A stretch of 64,000 nucleotides of DNA from Mesorhizobium sangaii (GCF_014207355.1 NZ_JACHEF010000001.1:496001-560000), one strand, 5' to 3'. Positions 42,049 through 55,026 are shown, numbered from the stretch's first letter. A program made the numbers and translations. The notes: generated by a model not told the origin, from the sequence alone.

Positions 42049-42807
42049 ATGAGACTTCACGACAAGCGCGCGCTGGTTACCGGCGGATCGGACGGCATAG
42101 GCCTTGCGATCGCCGAGTCCTTTTCGCGTGAGGGTGCCGACGTCCTGATCGTCGGCCGCGACACCAGAAAGCTCGATGCCGCCGCCAGGCAGCTCGGCGG
42201 CAATGTCGAGACGCTGTCGGCCGATCTTGCCACCGGCGCCGGCATCGAAGCCGTGGCCGGGCACGTGAAAAACTGCGCTCGGCCGCTCGATATCCTCGTC
42301 AACAATGCCGGGGTGGCTTTCCTGGTACCGTTCGAGACGGTCAGCGAGGAGCAGTTCCAGCAATCCTTCGCGCTCAATGTGACGGCGGTGTTCTTCCTCA
42401 CACAGGCTCTGCTGCCGCATCTGGCAGCCGGCGCGTCGGTGATCAACATCTCGTCCTACTTCGCCAACAAGATGATCCCGAAGCGGCCGTCGAGCCTCTA
42501 TTCCCTGTCGAAGGGCGCGGTGAACTCGCTGACCAAATCGCTGGCTTTCGAACTCGGCCCGCGCGGCATCCGCGTCAACGCCATCGCGCCCGGCACTGTC
42601 GACACCGCCATGCGGCGCAGGACAGTCGACTACCTGCCGGCCGAGGCAAAGGCGGCGCTGAGCGCCTATGTCGAGCGCAGCTATCCGCTCGGCCGCATCG
42701 GCCGCCCCGACGATCTGGCCGGTATCGCGGTCTATCTCGCCAGCGACGAGGCCACCTGGACCAGCGGCGGCATCTTTACCATCGACGGCGGCTACACGGC
42801 TGGGTGA
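42049..42807 (+). CDS. Short-chain dehydrogenase/reductase
   Basis: 252 residues. Cofactor motif TGGSDGIG (about 10-17), NNAGVAF, catalytic Ser in INISSYFANK, Tyr-Lys in YSLSKGAV and the C-terminal DGGYTAG closing. It is a classical SDR using NAD(P). It lies 67 bases after the BetI-like gene in the same direction, so it may act on a compound in that pathway, but the substrate is not evident. Confidence 0.9.
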   Translation: MRLHDKRALVTGGSDGIGLAIAESFSREGADVLIVGRDTRKLDAAARQLGGNVETLSADLATGAGIEAVAGHVKNCARPLDILVNNAGVAFLVPFETVSEEQFQQSFALNVTAVFFLTQALLPHLAAGASVINISSYFANKMIPKRPSSLYSLSKGAVNSLTKSLAFELGPRGIRVNAIAPGTVDTAMRRRTVDYLPAEAKAALSAYVERSYPLGRIGRPDDLAGIAVYLASDEATWTSGGIFTIDGGYTAG

Positions 42808-42933
42808 GTGCCCCGGCTCTCCCGTCGAGGGGTGAAGGCTTCAACCGATTTGCATCCGTCCCGCCCGCAATCTCCGCTTGAAGCCGTTTATGCAACGCGA
42901 TACGCCGTTGCCGACTTCGACAAGGAGAGACCC

Positions 42934-44331
42934 GTGACTGCTGCAAAGACCAGAACCGAAACCGACACGTTCGGCCCGATCGAAGTCGCCGCCGATCGCT
43001 ATTGGGGGGCGCAGGCACAGCGTTCGCTCGGCAATTTCAAGATCGGTTGGGAGAAACAGCCGGCGTCGATCGTTCGTGCACTCGGCATCGTCAAGCGGGC
43101 GGCGGCGGAAGCCAACATGGAACTGAAGCGGCTCGACCCGGCGATCGGCAAGGCGATCATCGGGGCAGCGCAAGAGGTCATCGACGGCAAGCTCAACGAC
43201 CATTTCCCGCTGGTTGTCTGGCAGACCGGCTCGGGCACGCAGTCCAACATGAACGCCAACGAAGTGATCTCCAACCGGGCGATCGAGATGCTGGGCGGCG
43301 TCATGGGCTCGAAGAAGCCCGTGCATCCCAACGACCACGTCAATATGAGCCAGTCGTCGAACGACACCTATCCGACGGCCATGCACATCGCGTGCGCCGA
43401 GCGCATCGTGCACGACCTGCTGCCGGCCCTGAAGCACCTGCACAAGGCGCTGGACGCCAAGAGCCGGGCTTTCGCCCACATCATCAAGATCGGCCGTACG
43501 CACACGCAGGATGCTACCCCCCTGACGCTCGGCCAGGAATTTTCGGGCTATGCCGCGCAGGTCGCCTCGTCGATCAAGCGCATCGAGCTGACGCTGCCCG
43601 GCCTGCAGGAGCTGGCGCAGGGCGGCACCGCCGTCGGCACCGGGCTCAATGCGCCCGTCGGCTTCGCCGAGAGGGTGGCGGACCGCATCGCCGCCATCAC
43701 CGGCATCGCCTTCGTGACCGCGCCGAATAAGTTCGAGGCGCTCGCAGCCCACGATTCCATGGTGTTCTCGCACGGCGCCATCAACGCCTGCGCCGCCGCC
43801 CTGTTCAAGATCGCCAACGACATCCGCTTCCTCGGTTCCGGCCCGCGTTCGGGCCTCGGCGAACTGTCCCTGCCGGAAAACGAGCCGGGCTCGTCGATCA
43901 TGCCGGGCAAGGTCAATCCGACCCAGTGCGAGGCAATGACCCAGGTCTGCGTGCAGGTGTTCGGCAACAATGCCGCGCTCACCTTCGCCGGCAGCCAGGG
44001 CCATTTCGAGCTCAATGTCTACAACCCGCTGATGGCCTACAACTTCCTGCAGTCGGTGCAGTTGCTCAGCGACGCTTCGGTCTCTTTCACCGACAATTGC
44101 GTCGTCGGGATCGAGGCGCGGGAGGACAACATCAAGGCGGCACTCGACCGCTCGCTGATGCTGGTGACGGCACTGGCGCCGACCATCGGCTACGACAATG
44201 CCGCCAAGATCGCCAAGACCGCGCACAAGAAGGGCACCACCTTGCGCGAGGAAGCGCTGGCCACCGGGCTGGTCAGCGAAGCCGACTACGACCGGCTGGT
44301 GCGGCCGGAGGACATGACGCACCCGGGGTAA
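42934..44331 (+). CDS. fumC: Fumarate hydratase class II
   Basis: 465 residues from a GTG at 42934 with AAGGAGAG upstream. This matches FumC N-termini ([20 protein letters not shown]) and size; the longer in-frame start at 42808 is unlikely. Signature [13 protein letters not shown] (about 317-330) and substrate loop [14 protein letters not shown] are intact. It converts fumarate to malate in the TCA cycle as an oxygen-stable, iron-free homotetramer. Independent of neighbours, followed by a terminator-like stem. Confidence 0.97.
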   Translation: MTAAKTRTETDTFGPIEVAADRYWGAQAQRSLGNFKIGWEKQPASIVRALGIVKRAAAEANMELKRLDPAIGKAIIGAAQEVIDGKLNDHFPLVVWQTGSGTQSNMNANEVISNRAIEMLGGVMGSKKPVHPNDHVNMSQSSNDTYPTAMHIACAERIVHDLLPALKHLHKALDAKSRAFAHIIKIGRTHTQDATPLTLGQEFSGYAAQVASSIKRIELTLPGLQELAQGGTAVGTGLNAPVGFAERVADRIAAITGIAFVTAPNKFEALAAHDSMVFSHGAINACAAALFKIANDIRFLGSGPRSGLGELSLPENEPGSSIMPGKVNPTQCEAMTQVCVQVFGNNAALTFAGSQGHFELNVYNPLMAYNFLQSVQLLSDASVSFTDNCVVGIEAREDNIKAALDRSLMLVTALAPTIGYDNAAKIAKTAHKKGTTLREEALATGLVSEADYDRLVRPEDMTHPG

Positions 44332-44346
44332 GATTTGGCGACGGGA

Positions 44347-44385
44347 AAAATTACTCGCGTCGCGACCTCACTCGACGCGAATTTT
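44347..44385 (+). terminator. fumC terminator-like stem-loop
   Basis: AAAATT-ACT-CGCGTCG pairs with CGACGCG-AATTTT across ten bases (44347-44385), starting 15 bases after the fumC stop. A short T-run forms the end of the stem. Confidence 0.6.
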
Positions 44386-44508
44386 GCGTAAGTCGCCCGA
44401 TCACGGAAACGTAGGTACTGTGAACAATGTGTCGCCAGTCTGGCGGCTTTGGTGAACAGTCGGCTTGCTCTATTTGGGTTGTATTGAACCCTTCCAGAGA
44501 GAGCCACC

Positions 44509-44928
44509 ATGTCCATCAACACTTCAGTCGCCGGTTCCGGCGCTTCCAATGCCTCAGCCACCATCCTCCTCGGCCGCGTCCTGCTTGCCGTGATCTTCCT
44601 GCTTTCAGGTTTCGGCAAGCTCACTACGATTGCCGGCACAGCCGCCTATTTCGGCAGCCTCGGCCTGCCCGTGCCGACCGCGACGGCCATCATCGTCGGC
44701 CTGATCGAGCTTCTCGGCGGCGCCGCCATCCTTGTCGGCTTCCAGACCCGGATTGCCGCCTGGGTGCTCGCTATCTTCACCGTCGCCACCGCGCTGGTCG
44801 CCCACACCGGTTGGGCCGATCAGATGCAGATGATCAACTTCCTCAAGAATCTGGGGATTGCCGGCGGCTTCATCGTGCTGGCCACCTCGGGCGCCGGCGC
44901 CTATTCGATCGACGCCAAGCGCGGCTGA
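44509..44928 (+). CDS. DoxX family membrane protein, copy 1
   Basis: 139 residues, four helices. LLGRVLLAVIFLLSGFGKLT and the GFQTRIAAWVLAIFTVATAL region are DoxX-typical. AGTAAYFGSLGLPVPT after helix 1 is the usual loop. DoxX proteins are linked to redox stress or quinone-associated systems. A second, related copy follows 176 bases later, behind a terminator. Two direct repeats GTGAACA (44418 and 44452 area) lie upstream and might bind a regulator. Confidence 0.85.
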   Translation: MSINTSVAGSGASNASATILLGRVLLAVIFLLSGFGKLTTIAGTAAYFGSLGLPVPTATAIIVGLIELLGGAAILVGFQTRIAAWVLAIFTVATALVAHTGWADQMQMINFLKNLGIAGGFIVLATSGAGAYSIDAKRG

Positions 44929-44950
44929 TCCACAGCCAGAATTCGAAAAC

Positions 44951-44983
44951 AAAAGCGGCGCGGAATTTTCCGCGCCGCTTTTT
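44951..44983 (+). terminator. Strong Rho-independent terminator after doxX copy 1
   Basis: AAAAGCGGCGCGGAA paired with TTCCGCGCCGCTTTT around a TT loop, ending in T-run. A perfect 15-bp stem. It separates the two doxX genes, so they are separate transcription units despite tandem placement. Confidence 0.92.
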
Positions 44984-45104
44984 CGTTGTCGGTGCACAAG
45001 TCCATGTCCCGATTTGCCAGCCGGATTTGTGCCCGCATTGCTGGTAGGATCGACCGTCGGATGTGCAACAGGACCAGCCGGCCCGAGTGACAGCGGAGAT
45101 AAGC

Positions 45105-45509
45105 ATGCCACGAAACGCACTGCTTCTGCTTTCCCGGCTGCTGCTTGCCGCCTTGTTCGTACCCTCCGGCTTCCAAGCGGTTTCCGACATTGCCGGCACG
45201 ACGGGCTATTTCGCCGGCCTCGGCCTGCCGCTGCCGACCCTTGCAGCCTGGGGTACCGGCTTGTTCGAACTGATCGCCGGGCTGCTCATCCTGGTCGGTT
45301 TCCAGACCCGGGTCACCGCTCTGCTGCTCGCCGCCTTCTGCATCGTCGCTGGTTTCATCGGCCACTACGGCCAGGGCGGCGACGATGCGATGCTCGCCTT
45401 CCTGCATTCGCAGATGCTGATGAAGGACATCGCCATATCGGGCGGCTCTTTGGCGCTGGCGATGGCCGGCGCGGGTGCCTGGTCTGCCGACGGGCGCGGT
45501 TCGGCGTAA
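45105..45509 (+). CDS. DoxX family membrane protein, copy 2
   Basis: 134 residues from ATG 45105 (CGGAGAT upstream). LLLLSRLLLAALFVPSGFQA, AGTTGYFAGLGLPLPTLAAW and GFQTRVTALLLAAFCIVAG are clearly homologous to copy 1 at 44509, the pattern GFQTR being identical. The copies arose by duplication and have diverged strongly. Role as for copy 1. It converges on the ppx gene 21 bases away. Confidence 0.85.
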   Translation: MPRNALLLLSRLLLAALFVPSGFQAVSDIAGTTGYFAGLGLPLPTLAAWGTGLFELIAGLLILVGFQTRVTALLLAAFCIVAGFIGHYGQGGDDAMLAFLHSQMLMKDIAISGGSLALAMAGAGAWSADGRGSA

Positions 45510-45530
45510 GGCCTACTTCACAGATACGTT

Positions 45531-47065
45531 CTATTTCACCGAAACGCTTGGACCGCCCTCGACGGCCAGCACCAGCCGGCGGTTGGTTATCCTTGCCAGT
45601 TGCGCCAGGCGCCCGGCCGGTCGTTCGCCATAGAGGTCGGCCAGCGATGCAGGCAGCACCAGCGCCAGCACGCCGTTGCCGCGCTGTTCCCATTTCAGCC
45701 GGGGCATGATGCCGGGCATCGATGCCGTCAGCAGATAGACGACGCGCATCATCGCCGCCAGCACGCGTGCCCGCTCCAGGTAACGCGGCGAAGCCAGCGC
45801 CTTGATCTCGGGTGCGATCGCTTCGTTGAAGATGCCGTCGTGACGATAGGCGTTGGCCAGTGCCAGGAAGGCACGGCCGGGATGGTCGACGCCGAAGAAG
45901 GACGCATGCGCGATGATGTTGAGCGACTGCTTGCCGCGATATTCGGGATGCGCGCGCCAGCCGATGTCGGCCAGCAATGCGGCGGCGTGGCGATAGCGCG
46001 CCTCGTCCTCGGTCTCGTCGATGCCGAAGGCGGCAAAGGTCCTGGCGGTCCAGTCGACAAGTTCATGCGCATGGGTGACGGAGCGTGAGCGCAGCCGGGC
46101 GAGTTCCTCCGACGCGGAAATCAATGGATCGGCCTTCTGCTCGGCCTGGTCGAGCAGGGAATAGAGAAAGCCCTCGCGCACACCGAGCGCCGAGACGATG
46201 ATCTTCGACGGCTGCATCGCCGCCATGATCTCCTGCAGCACGATGGCGCCATAAGGCAGCAGAGAACGGCGGTTCTTCGAAACGCCTTCGATGCCCTTGA
46301 CCTTCTCGATCTCTGCCTTGGCCACCTGCTTGAGGAAGTTCGTCGCACTTTCGGCGCTGATCTCGTAATGGTGCATGACGCCAAGTGGGTAATTTGTCAT
46401 TTCCATGTGCAGCCGGGCGAGATTTCGCCAGGTGCCGCCGACAGCGTAGAAGGGCCTGCCCTGCCCGCCTTTCAACAGCTTGGCCCTCGACAGTTCGTCA
46501 CGCGTGATCTTGGCCGCCTGGGTCAGCGAGTTCTTCGCCATGTCCTGCAGGCGCAGGCCGCCCAGCGGCAGCGTTATGCCGTCGCCGATCGCCTCGCCGT
46601 TGACGTCGACCAGTTCCAGACTGCCGCCGCCCAAATCGCCGGCGATGCCATTGGCCGGGTGGAAGCCCGAAATGACGCCGAGCGCCGAATAATAGGCTTC
46701 CTGGCGGCCACTGATCACACGGATCTCGGTCTTGAGCACGTCCTCGGCGCGATGGATGAAATCGGGACCGTTGATCGCCTCGCGGGCCGCGGCGGTGGCC
46801 AGGACATACATGTGCTCGGCGCCGGCCTGGTCGGAGAGCGCGCGAAAGCGGCGGAACTCCTCCATCGAGCGGGTCACCGCCTCGGGGTCGAGCTTGCCGG
46901 TGGAAACAATGCCGCGGCCGAGGCCGGCTAGCATCTTTTCGTTGAACAGCATGGTCGGCGAGCGCGCCAGCCCCTCATAGACGACGAGGCGGATCGAATT
47001 CGACCCGATGTCGATGATGGATAGCGGTCGGCGGTCCTGCAACCGGCCCTGGGAATCAGACAGCA

Positions 47066-47066
<1 letters not shown>
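45531..47066 (-). CDS. ppx: Exopolyphosphatase / guanosine pentaphosphatase (Ppx/GppA)
   Basis: 511 residues. ASKHA-fold motifs: IIDIGSNSIRLVVYEG (about 19-34) and GDLGGGSLELVDV (about 145-157), with an extended C-terminal HD-like region (FAAFGIDETEDEARYRHAAA). It hydrolyses polyphosphate from the end and may act on pppGpp. The start shares a TGATG junction with ppk, so polymer synthesis and breakdown are expressed together. Confidence 0.93.
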
Positions 47067-49267
<2,201 letters not shown>

Positions 49268-49503
49268 TTTTCCTGCTCTTCCCTCACGCTCCGCCGCCGA
49301 GCGACGCAACCGTCCCGGATGCGCCGCAGGTGCCCTGAAGCGAGGCCTGACCCTCTCCGTAAACCGATTCCGTTTTCGGGGTCATTGCCTTAACCGGCTT
49401 AGCTTATCCTCTGACAGGCTTTTGCGACAGTTTGATTTCATCGAACTTGCAAAGAGACCGGTTATGATCCAGATGCAGAAGAGACTGCGTTAAGGAGACG
49501 ACG

Positions 49504-49749
49504 ATGGCAGGCGGTTCCATTCCCCATTTCCAGAACGATGCGGGCCACCCGGCGATCGACATCGGCGTCAAGGAATTCATGTGCACGGGCGCCAACCCGC
49601 CTTTCGACCACCCGCATGTGTTTCTCGACATGGGCGGCGACAACGAAAAAGTCTGCCCCTATTGCTCGACGCTCTATCGCTATTCGTCGAAGCTGAAGGC
49701 GACGGAAACGCTGCCTGCGGGCTGTATCTACATCGACCAGGCCGCCTGA
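49504..49749 (+). CDS. Zinc-finger (CHCC) protein, NDUFS6-like
   Basis: 81 residues. Cys at FMCTGANPP, His-rich FDHPHVFLDMG and CPYCSTLYRY form the CHCC zinc-binding pattern of the zf-CHCC family. The mitochondrial homologue NDUFS6 is an assembly subunit of complex I, and alphaproteobacterial copies are thought to do a similar job. The start follows AAGGAGACG. It is separate from ppk, with a 236-base gap between divergent genes. Confidence 0.87.
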   Translation: MAGGSIPHFQNDAGHPAIDIGVKEFMCTGANPPFDHPHVFLDMGGDNEKVCPYCSTLYRYSSKLKATETLPAGCIYIDQAA

Positions 49750-49768
49750 TTCCTTCGCGGCAAGCCCG

Positions 49769-51007
49769 ATGGACGACACGCGGTCCCGGCAAATCGTCAT
49801 CGCCGGGGCGGGCGTCGCCGGGCTGACCGCCGCGCTGGCGTTCGCCGAACGCGGCTACCGAGTGCAGGTGTTCGAACAGGCGCAGCGCCTGGAAGCGGCT
49901 GGCGCCGGCATCCAGCTTTCTCCCAATGCGACACGCATTCTTCGCCAGCTCGGCGTGCTCGACCGGCTGCTCCCGGCAGCGGTGCGGCCGGAAGCGGTGG
50001 TGTTGAAGGACGCCGCGACCTTGCGCGAACTGGCACGCGTGCGACTGGGACAAGCCGCCGAAGCCCGCTGGCAGGCACCCTATCTCGTTGCGCACAGGGC
50101 TGACCTGCAGAGCGCACTGACTGCGCGCGTTGCCGAGATGCCGAACATTGTTCTTTCTCCCGGCGCACATGTCAGCGGCGTTGCCAAAGGCAGCCATGGC
50201 GTCACCGTGGCTGCCGAGATGGCTGGCGAGACCGTCGAGGCCGAGGGCTTGCTGCTGGTCGGCGCCGATGGCGTCTGGTCATCCGTGCGCGGACTTGTCG
50301 ATACAGCCAAGGGCGCGGCCTCGCCGAGAAGTCACTTTTCGGGCGAACTGGCCTGGCGTGCCACCGTTCCCGCCGACAGCGCTGCCGGACAAGCCTTTGC
50401 CGCGATCGGTGCCGCCAATTGCGTCACCACCTTCCTGCATCCCGGCTTCCACATGGTCGCCTATCCCGTCAGCAAAGGTGCTGCCTTCAATCTTGTCGCC
50501 TTCACCAAGGGCGAACGCATCGCCGAGGGCTGGTCCGGGAACGCCGACACCAGGATCTTGACCGGTGCCATGGGCGGTACGGCGGCAGCACTTGCCCGTC
50601 TGATCGAGGCAACCAGCCCGTGGACGGCATGGCCGATCCATACGGTTGACAGCAAACAGCCTTGGACGAACGACCGCATGGTACTGATCGGCGATGCCGC
50701 GCATGCGATGACGCCGTTCGCGGCGCAAGGGGCCGCCATGGCGATCGAGGATGCGGCGATGCTTGCAGATGTCGTTGCAGACTTGCCCGCCGATCCGGCA
50801 CAAAGTCTTCAAATCTGGGAGAACCTGCGGCGGCTGCGCGTCGCCAGGGTCGCCCGTCGCGGCGCCCTCAACCGCCTCGCCTGGCATGCCGCGGGTCCAG
50901 TCTCCATCGCGCGCAATCTGTTCCTGAAAATGCGCTCGTCCGAAAAGCTCGCCGCCGATCTGGACTGGCTTTATGGCTGGCAGCAGCAGAAAATCATCCG
51001 ACGCTGA
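49769..51007 (+). CDS. FAD-dependent monooxygenase (UbiH/salicylate hydroxylase class)
   Basis: 412 residues. IVIAGAGVAGLTAALAFAER (FAD GxGxxG, about 8-27), LVGADGVWSSVR (DG motif) and GDAAHAMTPFAAQGAAMAIE (second flavin motif, about 308-328). It is smaller than the PheA-type enzyme at 18097 and lacks the C-terminal thioredoxin-like domain. It is probably a single-ring hydroxylase. It starts 19 bases after the zinc-finger stop, so the two may be co-transcribed. Confidence 0.88.
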   Translation: MDDTRSRQIVIAGAGVAGLTAALAFAERGYRVQVFEQAQRLEAAGAGIQLSPNATRILRQLGVLDRLLPAAVRPEAVVLKDAATLRELARVRLGQAAEARWQAPYLVAHRADLQSALTARVAEMPNIVLSPGAHVSGVAKGSHGVTVAAEMAGETVEAEGLLLVGADGVWSSVRGLVDTAKGAASPRSHFSGELAWRATVPADSAAGQAFAAIGAANCVTTFLHPGFHMVAYPVSKGAAFNLVAFTKGERIAEGWSGNADTRILTGAMGGTAAALARLIEATSPWTAWPIHTVDSKQPWTNDRMVLIGDAAHAMTPFAAQGAAMAIEDAAMLADVVADLPADPAQSLQIWENLRRLRVARVARRGALNRLAWHAAGPVSIARNLFLKMRSSEKLAADLDWLYGWQQQKIIRR

Positions 51008-51045
51008 AACCTGGGCATGGCCCGGATGCCGGCCGTAGGACGGAG

Positions 51046-51714
51046 TCAATTGTAGATTCGCATCGACAGGCCAAGCGAAGCCGGCAGCGGGTTCCACCAG
51101 CCGGTTCGCAAGCCGGCGGTACGCAAGGCCGCCGCCGTCCAGGTGTTGCAGCCGACCAGCGCGTTGAAATGGCCGTTGGCTTCATAGAAGCGGTCGAACC
51201 TGGAATAGGCCGCGCCCGGAACAAGAAGCGAGCCTTGCGGCCTCCGCTGGAAACTCGCATCGATGAAATCGAGTAGCGCCGCCAAACGCTCCTCGCCGAT
51301 GTCGAAGCCGGCAACATCCGCATTCGGTTCCACGATGGCGCCAGCGACATCGACATGCATGACCGACGCGTCGAGGGTCAGTGCCTTCATCACCGGGACA
51401 GCCTTGAGTTCGGACCATGTCGGCGTCTCCAGGTAGAAGGCGCGACCACCCCAGCCGAAGACGATGTAGCGAACCTCCGGGCTATCGACCGGTATCCCGG
51501 CGTCGACCAGGAAATGGAACCGCTGGCGCACCCTGTCCTCGACCGGGATGGCGATGTCGGTGTGGATCGGATTGTTCAGCACCAGGATGTGGCGCGTGGT
51601 GGCGGGATTGGCGCCGGCCGGCCGCCACAGCGGCCGCGGCACGAAAGTGCCCAGCATCACAGCGAGCGCAACGACGGTCAACAGCAGGCCTAGAAAACGT
51701 CCGAGCTTTTTCAT
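51046..51714 (-). CDS. DUF2459 (TIGR02117-like) membrane-anchored protein
   Basis: 222 residues from ATG 51714. An N-terminal helix (LGLLLTVVALAVMLGTFVP) is followed by HILVLNNPIHTDIAIPV, VFGWGGRAFYLETPTW and ALVGCNTWTAAALRTAGL. This His/Asp/Cys pattern is typical of the DUF2459 family, often annotated near PHA or lipid genes. It is probably a periplasmic papain-like or NlpC-like fold, judging by the H...N...C arrangement (inference). Neighbours give no function. Confidence 0.75.
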   Translation of the reverse strand: MKKLGRFLGLLLTVVALAVMLGTFVPRPLWRPAGANPATTRHILVLNNPIHTDIAIPVEDRVRQRFHFLVDAGIPVDSPEVRYIVFGWGGRAFYLETPTWSELKAVPVMKALTLDASVMHVDVAGAIVEPNADVAGFDIGEERLAALLDFIDASFQRRPQGSLLVPGAAYSRFDRFYEANGHFNALVGCNTWTAAALRTAGLRTGWWNPLPASLGLSMRIYN

Positions 51715-51778
51715 GAACGGCGGCCTTGCAAACGCACCCTGGCGCGACACAGACCGCCCGCCTCCTGCCCATACGCAA

Positions 51779-51809
51779 AAGAGCCCGGCACAGTTTCAGC
51801 CGGGCTCTT
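51779..51809 (-). terminator. Terminator of the aapJQMP operon
   Basis: AAGAGCCCGGC and GCCGGGCTCTT, perfect 11-bp arms with a 9-base loop; on the minus strand TTTTGC follows. It lies 17 bases beyond the aapP stop. Confidence 0.85.
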
Positions 51810-51825
51810 CCTGGTTATCGAAGGC

Positions 51826-52629
51826 CTAGTGCAGGATCTGCGACAGGAACAGCTTCGTGCGCTCATGGCGCGGATGGTCGAAGAACTCGGCCGGCGTGTT
51901 CTGCTCGACGATCTGGCCCTGGTCCATGAAGATGACGCGGTTGGCGACCTTGCGGGCAAAGCCCATTTCGTGGGTGACACACAGCATGGTCATGCCTTCT
52001 TCGGCGAGGCCGACCATCGTCTCCAGCACTTCCTTGATCATCTCCGGATCGAGCGCCGAGGTCGGCTCGTCGAACAGCATGATGCGCGGGTTCATGCACA
52101 GCGAGCGGGCGATCGCCACGCGCTGCTGCTGGCCGCCGGACAGCTGGCCCGGATATTTGTTGGCCTGTTCCGGGATCTTGACCCGCTTGAGGAAATGCAT
52201 GGCGATTTCCTCGGCCTGCTTCTTCGGCGTCTTGCGCACCCAGATCGGCGCCAGCGTGCAGTTCTCCAGGATGGTCAGATGCGGGAACAGGTTGAAGTGC
52301 TGGAACACCATGCCGACCTCGCGGCGCACCTCGTCGATCTTCTTCAGATCGTTGGTCAGTTCCTTGCCGTCGACGATGATCTTGCCCTTCTGGTGCTCTT
52401 CCAGCCGGTTGATGCAGCGGATCATCGTCGATTTGCCGGAGCCTGACGGGCCGCAGATGACGATGCGCTCGCCGCGCATCACTCTCAGGTTGATGTCTTT
52501 CAGCACATGGAACTCACCATACCATTTGTGCATGGCGACGATGTCGATGGCGACATCGGTGTCGGAGATGTGCATCTTGGCGGCGTTGACCTTGATCTCT
52601 TCCGCGCTGACGGCGTTTTCGGTGGCCAT
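51826..52629 (-). CDS. aapP: General L-amino acid ABC transporter ATPase AapP
   Basis: 267 residues. Walker [12 protein letters not shown], signature [17 protein letters not shown], Walker [17 protein letters not shown] and the switch His in [10 protein letters not shown]. The opening [18 protein letters not shown] is that of polar amino-acid uptake ATPases (GlnQ/AapP). Last gene of aapJQMP; energises uptake through AapQM. In rhizobia this system also affects amino acid efflux and symbiosis. Confidence 0.95.
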   Translation of the reverse strand: MATENAVSAEEIKVNAAKMHISDTDVAIDIVAMHKWYGEFHVLKDINLRVMRGERIVICGPSGSGKSTMIRCINRLEEHQKGKIIVDGKELTNDLKKIDEVRREVGMVFQHFNLFPHLTILENCTLAPIWVRKTPKKQAEEIAMHFLKRVKIPEQANKYPGQLSGGQQQRVAIARSLCMNPRIMLFDEPTSALDPEMIKEVLETMVGLAEEGMTMLCVTHEMGFARKVANRVIFMDQGQIVEQNTPAEFFDHPRHERTKLFLSQILH

Positions 52630-52653
52630 GACAGGGTCCCCTTGTTCTTTTGT

Positions 52654-53811
52654 TTAGCGTTTGTGGCCGGTGTCGAGTCGGCGTTCCGTGTACATTGAAT
52701 AGCGCGACATGCCGAAGCAGAACAGCCAGAAGACAAAGGCGGCGAAGATCAGACCCGACTTGGCGGTCTGCGCCGTCGCCCAATTGGCGTCGGAGAAGTT
52801 CTGCTTGACGATGCCGAGCAGGTCGAACATCGAAATGATCGTGACCAGGCTGGTGTCCTTGAACATGCCGATGAAGGTGTTGACGATGCCTGGGATGACC
52901 AGCTTCAGCGCCTGCGGCATGACGATGAAATACATCTTCTGCCAATAGCCGAGGCCAAGCGAATCGGCGCCTTCATACTGGCCCTTGGGGATCGCCTGCA
53001 GGCCGCCGCGCACCACTTCAGCCATATAGGCGGCGGCGAACAGCGACACGCCGATAAGCGCGCGCAGGTACTTGTCGAAGGTGACGCCCGGGGGCAGGAA
53101 CAGCGGCAGCATGACGCTGGCCATGAACAGAACGGTAATCAGCGGAATGCCGCGTACGGCTTCGATGAAGATGACGCACAGCATCTTGACGACCGGCATC
53201 CTGGAGCGACGGCCAAGCGCCAGCATAATGCCAAGCGGCAACGACACGACGATGGCCACGAAAGACAGCGACAGCGTCACCAGCAAGCCGCCCCAGCGCG
53301 CCGTTTCGACATGCTCCAGACCGAACGCGCCACCGACCAGCAGGAAGAACGACACAATGGGGAGACCGACGATCAGCAGCAGGGCGTTGAGACCCTTGCG
53401 CGGCACGCTCGGCATCAGCATCGGCACCATGAGCACGACCAGCAATATGCCAACCAGGATCGGCCGCCAGCGCTCCTCTACCGGATAGGTACCGAACATG
53501 ATCTGGCCGAACTTGGCGTTGACGAAGGCCCAGCAGGCGCCGGACCAGCCATCCGGCTGGATACCGCCCTGCGCCACCGTGGCGCACACGGTTCGGTTAG
53601 GTCCCGTCCACACGGCGTTGATGAAGGCCCAGTTGATGATCTGCGGCAAGATCATCACCACCAGCGCGAAACCGATGATGGTCAAAATGGTGTCGCCCGT
53701 CGACGCAATCAGGTTCTTGCGCACCCAGGCGCTGAAGCCTGTGACGCCGGCCGGCGCCGGCTGCGCCAGTGCCATTTCGGTGCGAACCCAGGACATATCA
53801 TGTTCTTGCAT
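52654..53811 (-). CDS. aapM: General L-amino acid ABC transporter permease AapM
   Basis: 385 residues from ATG 53811 (GAGAGG upstream). Its length exceeds usual His/Glu permeases, as expected for AapM, because of extra N-terminal helices and the loop [20 protein letters not shown]. The EAA loop is in [20 protein letters not shown], followed by [24 protein letters not shown] sequence. It pairs with AapQ, encoded five bases upstream. Confidence 0.94.
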   Translation of the reverse strand: MQEHDMSWVRTEMALAQPAPAGVTGFSAWVRKNLIASTGDTILTIIGFALVVMILPQIINWAFINAVWTGPNRTVCATVAQGGIQPDGWSGACWAFVNAKFGQIMFGTYPVEERWRPILVGILLVVLMVPMLMPSVPRKGLNALLLIVGLPIVSFFLLVGGAFGLEHVETARWGGLLVTLSLSFVAIVVSLPLGIMLALGRRSRMPVVKMLCVIFIEAVRGIPLITVLFMASVMLPLFLPPGVTFDKYLRALIGVSLFAAAYMAEVVRGGLQAIPKGQYEGADSLGLGYWQKMYFIVMPQALKLVIPGIVNTFIGMFKDTSLVTIISMFDLLGIVKQNFSDANWATAQTAKSGLIFAAFVFWLFCFGMSRYSMYTERRLDTGHKR

Positions 53812-53815
53812 GTCC

Positions 53816-55003
53816 TTACCTCTCCACCAGCGCCATCTTGGCGTTGAACCAGTTCATGAACAGCGAGGTCAGAAGGCTGATGGCCAGATAGATCACCATC
53901 ATGATGACCACGCATTCGACCGCCTGGCCGGTCTGGTTGAGCACCGTGCCGGTCGTTGCCGTCAGATCGGGATAGCCAATGGCGATGGCGAGTGAGGAAT
54001 TCTTGGTCAGATTGAGATACTGACTGGCCAGCGGCGGAATGACGATGCGCATGGCCTGCGGCACAACCACAAGCCGCAACGCCTGGCCGGCACGCAGGCC
54101 GAGGGCTGACGAGGCCTCGCTCTGGCCCTTGGCAACACCGCGAATGCCGGCCCGCACGATCTCGGCGATGAAGGCGGCGGTATAGAAGGACAGTGCCAGA
54201 TAGAGTGACAGGAATTCCGGCTTGACGACGAAACCGCCAGTCAGGTTGAAAGTCGATTGCTTCGGAAAATCAAAGGTTACTGGGAAGCCGCTCAACACAT
54301 AAGCGAGCAGCGGAAGCCCGATGATCAGCGCCAGCGACGTCCAGAACACCGGGAATTGCTGTCCGGTCGCCATCTGCCGCTGGTGCGCCTTGCGGGCGAC
54401 GAACCACGCCATGGCGATGCCGACAAGCAGCCCCACCGGGATCAGCCAGGAGCCGTCGCCCCACACGGCACGCGGAAAATAGAAGCCGCGCTGGTTGAGG
54501 AAGGATCCGAACGGCAGGTTGATGCTATCGCGCGGCGCCGGCAGCACGGCCAGCACGCCGGAATACCAGAAGAAGATGACCAGGAGCGGCGGAATGTTAC
54601 GGAAGACCTCGACATAGACGGTGCAGATCTTCTGGATCAGCCAGTTTTTCGACAGCCGACCAATGCCGACAATGAAACCAATGATGGTGGCGGTGATGAT
54701 GCCGACAAACGCGACGATCAATGTGTTGATCAAGCCGACGATGATGGCCCGGCCATAGGTGGAGTCCGACGTATAGGCGATCGCCGTATCGGAAATGTCG
54801 AAGCCGGCGCGGCCTCTCAAAAAGGCGAAGCCGGAGGCAATATGCAGGTTCGTCAGGTTCACGATCGTGTTGTGGACGATCCACCAGACACCGGACACCA
54901 GCAAGGCGACGACCAGGCATTGATAGAAAATGCTGCGGACTTTTGGGTCATTTATGAGAGAAGCGCGACTTGGCTCCTCGCGAAGAACTTCCTGCGATGC
55001 CAT
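53816..55003 (-). CDS. aapQ: General L-amino acid ABC transporter permease AapQ
   Basis: 395 residues. [20 protein letters not shown] begins the conserved core, and [20 protein letters not shown] is the EAA loop, followed by [19 protein letters not shown]. Like AapM it has an enlarged mid-loop region. It forms the membrane pore with AapM. A strong 12-bp hairpin in the 62-base gap separates it from aapJ. Confidence 0.94.
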   Translation of the reverse strand: MASQEVLREEPSRASLINDPKVRSIFYQCLVVALLVSGVWWIVHNTIVNLTNLHIASGFAFLRGRAGFDISDTAIAYTSDSTYGRAIIVGLINTLIVAFVGIITATIIGFIVGIGRLSKNWLIQKICTVYVEVFRNIPPLLVIFFWYSGVLAVLPAPRDSINLPFGSFLNQRGFYFPRAVWGDGSWLIPVGLLVGIAMAWFVARKAHQRQMATGQQFPVFWTSLALIIGLPLLAYVLSGFPVTFDFPKQSTFNLTGGFVVKPEFLSLYLALSFYTAAFIAEIVRAGIRGVAKGQSEASSALGLRAGQALRLVVVPQAMRIVIPPLASQYLNLTKNSSLAIAIGYPDLTATTGTVLNQTGQAVECVVIMMVIYLAISLLTSLFMNWFNAKMALVER

Positions 55004-55026
55004 TCGACCGTCCCCTGAAAGAGAAA

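Noticed and set aside
42841..44322. 493-codon frame antisense to fumC
   Set aside because: Arg/Gly/His-rich composition typical of a shadow frame; fumC is certain on the other strand.
49268..49503. Pho box before ppk
   Set aside because: Two GACAG words occur, but 13 bases apart instead of 11 and with poor flanks.
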